Shown piece after piece: positions 37,951 through 50,672 of a stretch of DNA of 64,000 bases. Where the stretch lies: positions 23,015,672 through 23,079,671 of the forward strand of contig NC_061782.1 in NCBI RefSeq assembly GCF_022458985.1. The letters run 5' to 3'. The stretch is from Mugil cephalus. Taxonomy: Eukaryota > Chordata > Actinopteri > Mugiliformes > Mugilidae. How positions within the stretch are numbered: position 1 is the first letter of the stretch; every line of letters starts with the position of its first letter. The notes below the pieces were generated by a model. The model was not told where the DNA came from. It made no database searches and worked only from the letters and a program-made list of their open reading frames with translations. A program made the translations under genes and the position numbers.

Positions 37951-38326
37951 ATGTTTACACAAACGTCCGATAGTAAGACCTCTCATCTTCGATGTTGAAG
38001 ACTCGTCTTTGTCTTTGCTTGTGTTCAGGTGGAGCAGGGGAAGAATCTGTCATCTCTGTTCCTACACGACAACTACTGCCATTATTCAGAGCGACGACAC
38101 CATCTGACTTGAGCCCGACGTCCGGTTTTCTTTACCAAAACAGGGTAAACGAAAGACTTCATTTAATGCCCATGAACCAATATATGCAATCAAAAGATTT
38201 ACACAATACACTGTTGTTGTTTTTGTGTCTTAGCCTTTGAGTTTCCTCGAATCAACTACTCTGTGTCGTGGGAAGAAGTACTCCTTCACCTACGGCCTGG
38301 GACTCAACCACTTCATCCCTGACAGG
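37951..38326 (+). CDS. Start of an unrecognised small multi-exon gene
   Basis: Three exons fit together: 37951-37972 (MFTQTSD, donor GTAAGA), 38029-38144 (acceptor TTCAG, donor GTAAAC) and 38234-38326 (acceptor GTCTTAG, donor GTATGA). Phases agree and the 77 codons have no stop. The third exon reads [20 protein letters not shown]. The first intron is only 56 bases. CpG-containing sequence and CTCTTCAG motifs precede the ATG. There is no signal peptide; short Gly/Tyr/Pro-containing sequence of this kind is seen in ciliary microtubule-inner proteins, but I do not recognise a family. The frame is open at the last donor, so more exons are needed; a 15-nt candidate with good splice sites is at 41939-41953, far away and weak. 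Confidence 0.5.
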
Positions 38327-38329
38327 GTA

Positions 38330-39055
38330 TGACACATGACACTATGTCAGTATGGAGGACCACCTCTGCAATAATTACAAATAAATAAGAAAATACCTAC
38401 AGCTACTGTATTTTCACTACATATCTGATTATTGCCGTGTCTCTGAAGGGCTTCAATCATAGAGGTCTGTCTCATTTCCCTCTCTCTAGTTTTTTTTTAC
38501 TTTTTTAGAATTGATTACGGATTCAGTGTCATAAAAGTAATAATATTTCTTGTGAAAGCGGACTCGGTATTGATATGTTGATGTGAAGATCGATTCTTAA
38601 AAACACACGTCTCGATTGAAAGTATTGATATTTCTGGATCGATGCGCACATCCCTAATAACAGGCAGGTCTGGGTCTGGACAAAAATTTCCAGGCAGATT
38701 TTTTAAGCTCATAATCTGTGACAGCGGTTATTTCTGATGATTTCATTCATTTAGATTTTCTGATCTATATCATCACATGTGTCTCTTCATGGCAGCAAAA
38801 TTTCACAAAGGTTGTAAATTAAACTTCTCTAACTGAATCTAAAGGACAAATGTGACGACCCACCTGCAGGCTTTCTATTGTTTGCTTCTTGAAGAAGAAA
38901 ACATGGAAACATAAATGTATTTCCATGTTACGATGAAGTAAATTGTAACCAGAACTGTCTCCTGACCTCATAGAAGCTTTAAGTTCACCTGGGAGGCACT
39001 TTGAACTACTAGAAAATGTACTTGTATTAGTCTGAATAGGAATTACAATTGGGTC
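38330..39055. other. No gene seen
   Basis: AT-rich sequence with no splice-bounded coding frames that I can support. It would be intron if the small gene at 37951 continues to the right. Confidence 0.5.
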
Positions 39056-39059
39056 CATA

Positions 39060-39480
39060 AGCTAAAAGGCGTTTTATAGTTCTGCATTAAGTTGACATAG
39101 AGGCTATGGCAGCAACACAGACAGCTTCACAAAGCCTAGCGCCTTAGCTTATTAGCACCTCCCCAGAAATGTAACTTGGGCTACGGTGACGCAGAGCGCA
39201 AGAGCTGTGATTGGTCCGCTTGGTAGTAGCCTGTTTCAGCGTTAGTGTTTCCAGCTGCTTCTCCATCTCTGCAATTTTACTGAATTGTTTTGGATCAATA
39301 ATGAATTGGAAAGGTTAACTGAGGAGGTTCAGAGATACAGAAGTTTCTATGAATCGTGTTCGGAGAAATTTCGTCTGAATTCATCTGAACATTTCACCAA
39401 AAGTTTCAGTCGCCTTTGTTGAAAGTGAAGCAGGAAGTAGAAATTAAAATTGACTTGCAAAAAAAAAAAGTGCAAACTGG
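39060..39480 (+). mobile_element. Possible Harbinger-like transposon fragment
   Basis: After a CpG-containing stretch with GTGACGCAGAGCGCAAGAGC, the plus strand has a short frame (ELERLTEEVQRYRSFYESCS) that resembles the MADF-like helix region of PIF/Harbinger-derived proteins and soon stops. I did not find clear inverted termini. The assignment rests on that frame and the repeat-like context. Confidence 0.3.
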
Positions 39481-40429
39481 CATTTAGGTCAAGTTCTTTG
39501 AGTCAGACTAACAATACACTTAGGTATTAAGTGATTTATTTATACGTTTTTGGCAAATATCTGTGGGTATTGATTTATTTATTCATTAATTTATTCATCA
39601 CTTTTCCATTTGTTTCTGGAGTAACGGGTAGAGGTGTGTGACGTCACTATTTGTGTATTTAATGAACATTTGTCCACTTAGGTGGAGTATTTACAGAGCG
39701 AGCCACACTGACAAGTGCACAAGTACCGGCGTTGGTTACGTGCGTTAAGTTATGATGTCAACGTCCCGCAGTACTCTAAAAGCGCCTGAAGATGTAAATC
39801 TATTTTTAAAGAGTTAAAATAGTAACAGTTACTGTTAACAGTACAGTAAATGTAAAACCTTTATAATTTCATACATAATTACTGATTACATTTTTGGATT
39901 CTCAAATGTCCTTCCTGTGTATCACACATAAAGTGGCTATATGACCATAATTGGATTTGGACAGCCATGTTACAGGGTGTTGCACATTCTGTTACCCAGG
40001 ACATGTCCTCTGTTAGAGAGACTGGACATGTTAATCAATTCAGTAGCTGTAGCTTTTTAGACATTGATTTCATGTTGTGTTGTTATTCTTTTTGGATTAT
40101 TAATAGCAGCAACTGATTAATTAAATAATAAAATTAAGTATTATGTATTTTTGAACTTTTATGGCATTTTTTGTTATTTTTTTCAATGAGAGTAACATTG
40201 ACATTGTGAAGTTATTGCCCAAAAATGAGCATAGCTTTTGATGTTTAAAGTAAATTCAGTGTTTGTGTTTCATTGCATGAAGAAAAAAAACATCTCCATA
40301 ATCGCTATCTATCTAGATAGATAGATAACTATTATTACACTAGCAAATTAGTTAAGAGCCGCCGCTACCTCTGTCCCTCCTTCACTCTCATCCAGATCCC
40401 AGTGGTCCATCACTTAGCCTAGCTAAGTA

Positions 40430-40431
<2 letters not shown>

Positions 40432-40476
<45 letters not shown>
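40432..40476. repeat. (CA)n microsatellite
   Basis: About 45 bases of pure CA. A palindromic TATC/GATA tetranucleotide tract (CTATCTATCTAGATAGATAG) lies 110 bases upstream, at about 40303-40326. Confidence 0.98.
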
Positions 40477-40478
<2 letters not shown>

Positions 40479-40919
40479 AGCAGGACAACATCCAGTCAAA
40501 TTCCTTCGAAACACTATGTCCCGTCTCAAAGATTGAATATCCCGCCCGCTCGATAACGGTCAATCAAATTTGTTTTCCTAAATAAACTCATAGAGATCAG
40601 GATCAACCGAGCATAAAGTTATACAGTCCTTTATTACAACCCTCAACCCTCTTGTAAAAACTGAATTCTCCCAGAACGTAACTCATAACGCGTCCTCACG
40701 TCACTCATTCTGGGAATCTGCTCCCACTGTCAGTTTCCACTGAAGTGCTTGTTGGAATGTAAATAATCAGGATGATCAGCTTTCAGAACAGGATTTCCTT
40801 TGTTCACTCACTTCTACTGTAAATACCCAACTCTTATGATCTTGTCTGAACGCATCCTTCACACAGTTTGATTACATTTTGTTCAGTTCATCAGTATTTA
40901 CACCGATCATCATAATCAA

Positions 40920-41400
40920 GTGTTTAATTTTCTCGATTGCTTGTCAGCAGGTGGGATATTTTAGGCAGCAACTAAACATTTTGTCCTCAGAGTTAATGTT
41001 AGAAGCAGGAAAAGTGGACAAGTGAAAAGACGTGAGCAACTTCGATAAAAACTTTGGTAATAAATTGTGATGGCTAGATGAGTGGGTCTGAGCATCTCCC
41101 AACCAAACTGCAGCTCTTGTGGGGTTTCCTGGTCTGCACTGATCAATATCTTTAAAAAGTGGTCCTAGGAAGAAAAAATGGGGAACCAGTGACAGGATCA
41201 TGGGTGGCCATTGCTTATTGCTGTCCTTATTGAGAAAAGGTGTGGAAATAGTGCATCACAGTTTGTTTTGAGTGGAGCAGTGTAGCTGCAGAGCAGTCTG
41301 CGTGTCCATGGAGGTGTCACTAGTGTTGCATTGGGGAAAGGATTTATCTTACCAGAGTCAGACCAGTCAGTCCTGTAGTAATGTTCCATAGTATGGTGTT
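40920..41400 (+). mobile_element. Degraded Tc1-like transposon, 5' part (copy B)
   Basis: Same family as copy A at 6243 but in the opposite orientation. Shared signatures include GTGGGATATTTTAGGCAGCAA near the end, TTAGAAGCAGGAAAAGTGGAC (transposase start) and TGGGGTTTCCTGGTCTGCA. Further right the plus strand resembles the middle of the transposase, with stops in every frame. The C-terminal part is absent. Confidence 0.7.
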
Positions 41401-41974
41401 ATACTTCCACCTACTGGTGTATGTTAACATCTATTATTAGAGAATGGGCCTGTGGCTGTTTGAACTGCTCTTCCTAAATTACTCTTACAAACTACTTTGA
41501 CGCTGTAGCCCTGAACAAAGCTCACAGGGGGTGTCACTAAACCAGTGAGCATTGTGAGATGAAAACTTAGTAACGAATGATGTGTGTGTCTGTTAACGTC
41601 TGAATAAACTTGGAAATCAACAACTTTGTGATTTTCTCAAGCTATTTTTGTGACCCGGGCCAAATGCAACACTGGGGAAAATAGTGAGAAAAGCTGAGGA
41701 GGGGCAAAATGACCTCTGACTTGGGGCTCATTGTTGCCCCTCTAATATCTGTGGTTAATTTCATTAAGATCAAAGCAGCTGAAACTGAACGACTCCGTCT
41801 GCTACTTAACCGACCAGCTCAATATGCTAGAAGTTTAACTGACTCTGTGATATGCTCTGAATAAGTGTTCCTTTAATTTATTTTTTGGAGCAGCGCATAT
41901 TACTTATATTATTATTATTATATTATTCTTTCCTATAGCTGTGGAACCATCAGGTGAGTTCAAAATAGATAAGG

Positions 41975-42475
41975 TGTGTCATGTGTGTTGTCGGTCTTCC
42001 CCCTTGATCCCATGTTTCTCTCCTCGGCCTGTGTTCTGTGTGTGCATTGGACGTGGCTACACTCCTCCGGCGGGAAGCCCCAGGTGTCTCTGATCCACTC
42101 ATCAAGACTCTCTCCATAAATACCCCAGTCTCCCTGCTGTTCATCACCAGATTGTTGCTTGGGCCTCTGCCAGGCGAGATTATCTGCTGGTGTCCTTTGT
42201 GAGTATCTTCTCCTGTGTCTCTCCTCCTCACCTACCTGCGCCATTTACCTGTTCTCCTGTGCAGGTATTGTTGTCAGCCTGCTCTCCTGCCTCCTGAACC
42301 AAGGGACTCTGTGCGCCTCACCTTCACAATCACCTGCACAGCACCTCATGGGATCCCTGGTAGCCAGTCCTTCTCCTCTTGTACTTTATTCACCATGTCA
42401 CTAATAAACTTGTTGAACTTGGGACTGTTGTGAGCCTGTGTCTGCTGTTGGGTCTGATCACCGTTGAAACCATAA
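41975..42475 (+). mobile_element. LTR-like stretch (possible solo LTR)
   Basis: It has the layout of a retrotransposon LTR: a TATA-like CCATAAATACCCC at about 42114, a T/C-rich middle, ACTAATAAACTTGTTGAACT (poly(A) signal) at about 42400, and then CTGTGTCTGCTGTTGGGTCTG, a common end signature of fish LTRs. No internal coding region or second LTR is adjacent. The boundaries and family are uncertain. Confidence 0.4.
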
Positions 42476-43079
42476 CGAGATAGCTGCTATCACCACTGTA
42501 CAGTGACCTATACAGTGTAATGGTGATTGCTACAACGGAAGTCATCACTATTTGTCCTATAAACAAGAATAATAAAACACTTAACACGCTTAAAATGTTC
42601 AGAAAGGGAACACTTAAGTTACAGAGAGAAGATTGTGACAAGTAATTGTGAGGTAGTAAATTAAATAAGATAATCCTTGGATTGAACAGAATTAGATTAG
42701 AAGGTGTGGGGAGTAAGTGGCTCATGTGTCAGCTGAAAGCCCTCACAATCCATGGATAAAATCAGCGTTAGTCTTTTTGCTCTGGTTTTTAAGCTTCTTT
42801 TTCTCAAGACCATTCAACTGATTTCAACTTCCCCCGACTCAACAAGGAGCAGCTGGAATAAATTTTGATTTATGAACAAAAATGAAGCAGCCCAACAAAC
42901 AAGCTTAAACCTGATGAAAGAAGACAAGGCACTCCACAAGGCCCACAAAGGTCTGAAGGAACTGATGCATCCCCTCTAACCCTGCAACTGTACATCTAAA
43001 CTGGCTGGAAGAAGGAGTTGAGAGAGAGAGAGAGAGAGGGAGATATTTCCTCCTCCTATTTATTGGATTCCTCTAATTA

Positions 43080-43350
43080 ACCCGAATCTCCTGAGGGAAG
43101 GAGAACATAGGAAGACTGATTGGACTGATTGGAGCTTGTGTCTTCCAGAGAGGATAGAGGACGGCCAGTAATCTTTTGGGCTGACCTTATCATCCTTTGC
43201 TGCTATTTATTTGGTTTGCAACACGCACATTTTTGATAGGGGAGCGGTAGAAAGCCACAAGCAGCCTCTGCTTTACTTTGTGTCTTCTCAGGAAGTGGAG
43301 CCACTGCTGGGCCTTCATCACCACTGACAGTGTGTAGGAGCTGGAATTAC
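43080..43350 (-). mobile_element. LINE reverse-transcriptase C-terminal fragment
   Basis: The minus strand reads SVVMKAQQWLHFLRRHKVK, then LLVAFYRSPIKNV, matching the conserved SVVKKAQQRLYFLRKL...FYR motif near the end of a common teleost LINE ORF. It is short, has stops, and lies beside a (GA)n patch at about 43020-43041. Inactive. Confidence 0.65.
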
Positions 43351-43377
43351 CATTTTTCAAGTGGACTATACATGATC

Positions 43378-43396
43378 ATATATATGTATATGTATA

Positions 43397-43437
<41 letters not shown>

Positions 43438-43443
43438 ATATAA
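43378..43443. repeat. (TATATG)n hexanucleotide repeat
   Basis: About 66 bases of alternating TATATG and TATATA units. On the minus strand it produces an apparent Ile/His repeat frame, which is an artefact. Confidence 0.97.
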
Positions 43444-46400
43444 AGTTGCCCTCAATTTCCACTCCCTGAAAGCACCGCAGGATTAAAATGGGGTGTCCCG
43501 TCAATACGACACGGCTAGTTGTAAAGCGGGAGTGCCCTTTCCATTTCTGATGCCTCGTGACCTGGATGTAAGCTGAGGTCTCTGTGCTGTCTGGCCCAGC
43601 TGTGTTATCCATCTCATGACACACACCTGTTTGTCACTTATAATCCAGTATGTAGGTCATGTGTCAACTGTATTTATATCTCAGACAGACCTTATTTACT
43701 GCTGCCATTACAATGCCTTCTGTCAGCGTCACTGTAAATTACACATCCATTGATAGAAAGACATTATTATTTTTGAATCTTGCCGTGCATCTGAACTTGG
43801 AGTCAAAGTCAAGGTGATTCATAAAATGTACTTTCTCAACATGGACATGCTTTACAACATCCAAAACTTCACTATAACATCAGCTATACTTGAATGCAAA
43901 ATGTGTCGTAATACAACTTCTGTTGAGAAACACCCACGTTAACTGGCAGGGATCAACAAATCCTCCCTGTTCTTCCAGTCTCCTGCTCCTGTCTTTGTCT
44001 GTCCCAGTAGTTTCTGTTTTTAATGTAAAAATTCAAACGTCTCCTTCTTGATGCGTGATCTGTGATTATTCTCACAGTTTTAACCTGACTTTTGTTTTCC
44101 TTCTCCACTGTGTGAATACCCAAAGCCTCACTGCTGCACAAGTAAAAATAATGATGCACGCCAGCACACCAAACGTGGAAATACTTTGTGCTTTAAGATT
44201 ACGCTGCGTTCAAATCAATCACAGATACAGAGCAAAATAATATCTGTTGTTCAACAGCAGAGAGATAATCCACAATTAACTGTACATACATATAGGAGTA
44301 ATTTATGAAGGTGAGCAGATGATGTTCAACCTGTTTGAAAGTTGTCGTTACAATAGGGGAATTTTACACTGACTCATTCCAACTGGAATAATTTACAGGG
44401 AGATATTCAGTCTTTGTCATTATTTGCATTCAGTTGTAACTGTAAGTATCTAGTCTGATACGTCTCAAACCTTTTATACTGAAATTTTTACTCAACATAC
44501 ATTTACCCGTCACCTTTCACCTATATCTGCATATCTTCCTCAGTTTGCCTTCCAGGTGCTTCCTTCCCGCTGTAGTATGTGTTTTTACATATTTTTATTC
44601 ATACCTGCTTCCAGAGCCACCTGACCCTCCTCACCTTCCTGCATTAGCCAGACTAAACTGGATCCTGTCTCTCGAAGTTTCATCGTTACAAAAGGCATTC
44701 TGTTTTTATTGTGTAACACCCCTCCTGACCACCAGTTGTCACTAATTTTCAAATCTCCCTTTTCAGTGTTCCCCGTCTTTAAATCTTTTATTACAATATT
44801 AAAAAGATAATTTATTACATCAGACAACTAAAGAAATCATCAGTACATCACAAAGTACCATACCACAGAGTAAACTACAATTAAGTCAGTTCTTTCTTAT
44901 GAGAAAAGTATTTACATTAGTATAAAACCTCAGCAACTGTTTATATTTAATTATAGTTTTCCATGAACAGGATGCTCATAATCTTTACAGCACAGGCACG
45001 TGGATTTACTTAGACTGCTGTAACCAGGCACCGTGGCGGGGACAGTGCACACATTCAGTCACGTGACGTTATCTGAGCTAATATAGAGAGGAAACGTGAC
45101 CCAACGCACACCCTGGGGTGCTCTCCGGTTCTTAGGAACACCTGATGAGCAATGTCTTATAAAACAGGGCAGTTCATAGACGGGAGCGGCTCTACTCTAA
45201 CTGGTTGAGAACTGATCTAATCACATTGGCAAAGGCTGAACTGACCGATCACTTTTAAAGGAGATCTAATCTGACTGACGCACTGTCTCATCACTTTGTT
45301 AAAAACTGCCTGAACCAGGCCTAAACAGTGTGAAGTTCAACGAACCCTGATTTGATCAAGAGTGAGGACAGTGAAGGACGTTTCCATTAGAAGCTCAACA
45401 GTTGGTCTGAAATCTGTTTAACTTCAACACAGATATAGAGGTCTGCTCTTGACTGAAGATTAATTAAAAATAAATCAACTGAGTAAGTGGTTAACTACTC
45501 ATCCCCAATAAACATGATTAAGTCTACTGCAGAGAGGAATCCCATGAGCTCTAGGAAGCTTAAAGATGGAAATGAAACAAGCAGCCCTTCTCACATTTCT
45601 GGACGTTTTCTTTTAATCGATCCTTTCACCATCCTGTCCACAACCACACAACATAGCTACCACATTGCAGAAATGTTTAAATGCATACAGATATATCGCG
45701 TGTGCACAGACTGCAAGCAGCCCCATCTAAACAGATTACAGTAAAATAAGTTAAAATGACATTCATTCAGGCCTGTGAAACCAGGTAACAATAACATCTT
45801 GTCACTCCAGATGTTGCCCACAACAATTCTCCTACACGATACAGTAGCATCACAATGTTGTCTGCCGATTTCACACGGCATCTCAGCATGGTGGCAGCTT
45901 TAAAAAGGCATCGATAGACGTTCACACCTAACAGTTCTTAGGCAGGTAGGAGGCAGGCAACAGCGCCAGGGCATGTTTTTTTTAAAAACTTGTACCGAGT
46001 CTGATGACGGGCTAAGGGTAAAAGCTGGAGCTCAGAGGGGGCTGCTTCAGAAGTATTAGAGCATGTAAGGTACTCTCCAAGTTCAGTCAGATATCTGAAG
46101 AGTATTCATGGCAAGTGAGTGTTTCTGTCAAACCTTGTTGAGGTCAGAAACTCTACCAGGCATGAACACTGGGAGCAGATAAGTCAGCACCAGTAAACCA
46201 CCAAAAACCTTCCCACACCGGATCACTTCATTTAACAGGTTATTTTTTTATTATTATTATTATAATTTTAAAAATGGAGCTCTAACATGTAGTACCACAA
46301 ATGTGTTGTGATGGAAAACAGAATGAATGACAGGTCAGACAACCCATCACAGCTGTCTGTTTTAAATAATGTGATTAGTATTTGCTAGTACAGATTCACT

Positions 46401-46604
46401 GGAAAAATAAAACTAGTTTTATGTTTGGACACTTGAACAACTGCTCGCATCTCAATTTCTGAAGATAAGGTGATACTTGAAAACCAGTATTCCTACATGC
46501 CTTCTCCATAAATGACTTAACATTAAACCGTCAATATTTAAAATATCAGAAAAAAAAAATAAAACAGTAAAAGGACATTAAATATTCTGATTGTGATTAT
46601 GTGT
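43444..46604. other. Intergenic region; no gene seen
   Basis: AT-rich with stops in all frames and no recognised domains. Its right-hand end is the presumed 3' UTR of cycs. Confidence 0.6.
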
Positions 46605-47249
46605 TCATGATGTTGCAGATTTAAGGTATGCGATGAGGTCCTGGCGCTCTCCCTTCTTCTTGATGCCAGCGAAGATCATTTTGGTTCCAGGAATGTACTT
46701 CTTGGGGTTCTCCAGGTACTCCATCAAGGTGTCTTCACCCCACACAATACCTGGGGAAAGAGGCGGAACGTCATTATTTCCGTAGGAAAAACAACTGAGG
46801 GGAACCAGGATGGATTAAGAGACAGGATATCAGTTTTTAAAGCTTCACCCAATTGTCTTCGAGTCCTAATTTAGTTTTATTCTCACTTAATCGAATATAT
46901 CTGCATTCTCTTATCTTAGGGGGCCAATATAAAGTACAATCCACACTCTACCTTCCTGACCCAAGACATTTCTTAGTTTGTAGTTAGGCACCACCATTAC
47001 ACAGACAATTTATTTAAAAAAAGGATTTGCTTCATCATTTAAATTATTCAGAGTCTCATAAAACCTCCAGGAAAACTGACCTTTGCTCTTGTTGGCGTCC
47101 GTGTAAGAGAAGCCAGGAGCCTGTCCGGTCTTGCGTCCGAACAGACCCCAAAGGTTGGGGCCCACCTTGTGCTTGCCATTCTCCTCTACTGTGTGGCACT
47201 GAGCACACTTCTGGACGAATACCTTCTTTCCTTTATCCACGTCTCCCAT
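46605..47249 (-). CDS. cycs: Somatic cytochrome c
   Basis: Small haem protein of the mitochondrial intermembrane space. It carries electrons from complex III to complex IV and triggers apoptosome assembly when released. Two coding exons, 47249-47081 and 46750-46605, give 104 residues. CAQCH is the haem-attachment motif, [17 protein letters not shown] follows, and GTKM holds the axial Met. The intron splits the Gly codon in SKG/IVW, the conserved vertebrate position. The end KSATS matches fish cytochrome c. No truncation or frameshift, and introns are kept, so it is the functional gene and not one of the common retro-copies. Confidence 0.98.
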
Positions 47250-48694
47250 AATCAGCTGGAGAAACACAGTGAAGGCAAAAACAAACAAACAGAAGCTGTT
47301 AAAAGCAGCACACGGGCAAGCTTAGGTCCTGAAACACTGCCTTGCCATCCTCTATTCTTAGACCCTGGCTGTGGATCTGACCAGCGCCATTTTGTAAAGG
47401 TCGTTTAAGGTTCTTGTAATCCGCATGCCTTCTCTACACAACTACCAAAAGAGTCGCGACTTTCCCCTATGAACTGGCAGCGAGCCCAGGTGAACTCAAG
47501 GGGAAAGCAGGCAGACAGGAAACTGAACTACACCGCCCTGATAAGAGGTTAGCCTAGCAGCCGCTAGCTGTGGAGAGCTGGTAACGTTAGCTTGAGCTCG
47601 GGTATAACTTGAGGCGAAAAGCTGCCAGGTAAAGGCGGTAAGCAAGGTTTGTTTTAATAGTATCCCGACCGGAGTTCGAGCCAACACTAATGTGCTTAGC
47701 ACAACTTGTGGTAATTATGACAGAGGACCGGCCGGTGTTCTGTCATGACCTGTCTCCGTCCCAAATACATGTCCTCAAATGACCGACATTCAAAAAAGGT
47801 AGGAAATACCAAATACTAAATGTGTGTAGAGTAATTCAACGCGAGTGGGGACACACTGACATGCAACACCGGCTGTTTGACCGTCCTAGTGTGACCTTGT
47901 CAGGTCTAAAAACCTCCCAAAAGAGCAATTTCTGGCATAAATAATATACAAAAGTATGTCTCATTATTGTATCTGTACACCAACTACCAGTTAACCAACA
48001 CAACCCGAAAGAAGAGCAGCAGGTGTCTATATCTGGAGTTATGTAAGATATAACGGCAATTCCACTTAACTGCATTTTATGGACCATAGAGCAGAAAACA
48101 CATTGCACCTTGTACCGTTTTACAGTAATGGGAAGTTGGAATATATTTATTAGAAACCCTCAGCTCAGTCATGTCAGGGTAACATGGCGGGCTACACGAC
48201 ATCCTTCTCACTGAACCTGAAGGACACACAAGACTCCCTCCATCTCAAACTGAGAGTAACGTTGAAAAATATAACCCGGTAAATGTAATGATCACATGCG
48301 ACTTTTCTGTTTGCAAAGCTAACGATTCGACGAGCCTGCACTGAGCAGGCGACCAAGATTAGCCGGAGATGTGTCACACACCTAGGCCGTCAAGGATGCG
48401 TCAATGTCGGTGTCAGAAGATGGCCAATATCATTCACTAGATAGTCATCTAGAATGTTAATATTTTAAATCATAATCCAATCAAACGCAACAATGCTGAA
48501 TAAACATCAATTAATCGTTCTGGTTTACGCAATGAGAGCAGCACCGCTATTCACTATCAAGGTTGCTAACGCTCAACCGCACACCATCATCATCTCCTTT
48601 CGGTTCTACTCAATCTCAGCATCATTTTTGAATAACATCGTCACACACTCGCCATCTCCATCTCCACGGTTCAACGAGGGGAATGAAAGCGTAC

Positions 48695-48833
48695 CTTTTC
48701 GTTAAAATCTCTCGAGGTCCCTGGTCGTGAAGCTGAGTCTCTCGGCTGACAGGCAGATTGTGGCGGACGCAGAGAAAGGTCACTTCATTTTACAGGCACC
48801 GGCTTATGACGTCACGGCCGGCCCGCTCACGTG
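48695..48833 (-). promoter_or_regulatory. cycs: cycs promoter and non-coding first exon
   Basis: On the minus strand a short exon (about 48780-48695) without coding sequence ends at AAAAG followed by GTACGC, 1.4 kb before the ATG exon. Upstream are TGACGTCA (48807-48814, a perfect CRE) and CACGTG (48828-48833, an E-box), in GC-rich sequence. CRE control of the mammalian cytochrome c gene is established; the match here is by sequence only. Confidence 0.65.
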
Positions 48834-48839
48834 CACGCA

Positions 48840-50672
48840 GATTTCCTATCCGTCCTGACGTGTCGCCGTCCCCGGCCGCGTCTTATTCGTACACGGACAC
48901 ATTCCCTTACCCGAGGCAACATATGGCATGTTGTTAGAATAATTCGATTTTGATGATACGAAATTCATCTGTACACTTCTAAAATAGTCATCATAAAGAC
49001 TGTAGCTTTAATATTAACAATATGTAGTTCGTTTGAGACAAGTGGAGACGAGGGTTCAAGGAAGGAAGCGACAAATGAGTTTTGGTACGGGCACCTGTAT
49101 CCTGCTGCATACCCTAGCTTCCATTGTAGCGCAAAGGCATCTGCAGGAGAAGCCTTATAAGGAGAAATGTACCATAAATACACGCAAAATGTATATTCCT
49201 TTAATATAATGATGATAAAGTCTATCATTCATCCCTACAGAACGTTCCGTTTATGACTTAATTTGAAAATCTTGTTGTTCGTTACTGTGGACAAACTCTT
49301 ATTATCGTATATGTTTAATATACAATATTGATATATTTTACATTTACACGTTGGTGATTTCGTGCAAGCCAATTGATGTATACCAATATGTATGGTATAT
49401 GCATGAGTTATCTTCAATATGAATTCCATGACTATTTAATCATATTTTATACAAAATAAAAAAGAGGCATTCATTACCTGTTAGTAACCTTTTAAAAATG
49501 GAAAGAGGCAACTTTTAAATTACAAAAATCATAAAGAGAACCCAGATCTAGTCTCTCACTCTATCTCTACTTACTTAAAGCCTAGTATTTTAGTAAGGAA
49601 TATTAAATAGTTATTTTATTCATCAAGTTATTTTATTCATCTTATGATTTCAATGTGAAATATGAACAAAAGTGAACTGAAAGTGAAAACTGGGACAGTT
49701 GAGCTGTTTGTGAAGGTGACCTCGTATGACTCCAATGTCCTAGAACCAAAAAGAAAAACATTTTTATCAATGTATTGAAATACATATCATATAAATAAAT
49801 AAATGCATGTGTTCATTAGATAGACAGAGAATCATAATCATAACAGAGCTTGGTAAAGTAATTTAACACCACACTGGTATAATGTTAATATCAAGACTCT
49901 GGGATGGCTTTATTTTCTCATGTACAACTCCTTATATGTTTGTCATTGAAACAATGACAGAAAGAGTCCATTGTATTAGGGCTAATCATTAGCTCAGCCA
50001 ATTGTTTTCTGCAGAATTATATCTCACCTGAACTCACCGCTCAAGTAAATTTGATGTTATGAAACATCAATATTACAAGTTTCCATATAATACAGAAAAC
50101 ATATGTCCTTTAGTCATGTTCATTAGTGAGGTTGTTTTAAAACTTCTCTGCACCATCCTTCTGTAACCCCCATGCACTTATATCTCCCACACAGTAGGTG
50201 GCAGTAAACGCAATGCCCTTTACTCTGTTGCTGCTCCTCTGATACCTTCAAAGGTATGGGAATTAATACAATTATCTTCCTTCCCTTCATCAGTGAAACA
50301 ATTCCCACTTAAGTAGCTGCTGCCCAACCATGGACTGGCTCCAAACTTCAAACAGTGATCTCTAAATATATTTTCCAGACACGACAACGACTGCTATACA
50401 CATTCCAAATTTTCATATAGGTTTTGTTTTCCAGATAATTTAAGGAGTTATTCGGCTTACCCGTGGAAGGTGTTGTGAGAATTCAAATACATATGAATTA
50501 ACATGAATAAAATCAGCACTTGTAAACCTGGACGTGAGTAGCCCTAATGGGCCCATGGGTTAAATGCTCGATTGCCGAAGTTCCAAGTCGTCTAAGGAAA
50601 TTTCGAGGAGCACTTGAAGGCAGCGCAAACGGCTTGCCTCCTGTCAGTATCATCGTTCAGTTGAGATCCAAG
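48840..50672. other. Between cycs and rbm45; no gene seen
   Basis: GC-rich next to the cycs promoter, then AT-rich. The rbm45 5' UTR and promoter should be in the last few hundred bases. Confidence 0.55.

Noticed and set aside
50547-50672. Longer N-terminus for rbm45 from the ATG at 50547
   Set aside because: The added residues do not resemble the family, whose proteins begin a short acidic stretch before RRM1, as from 50673.
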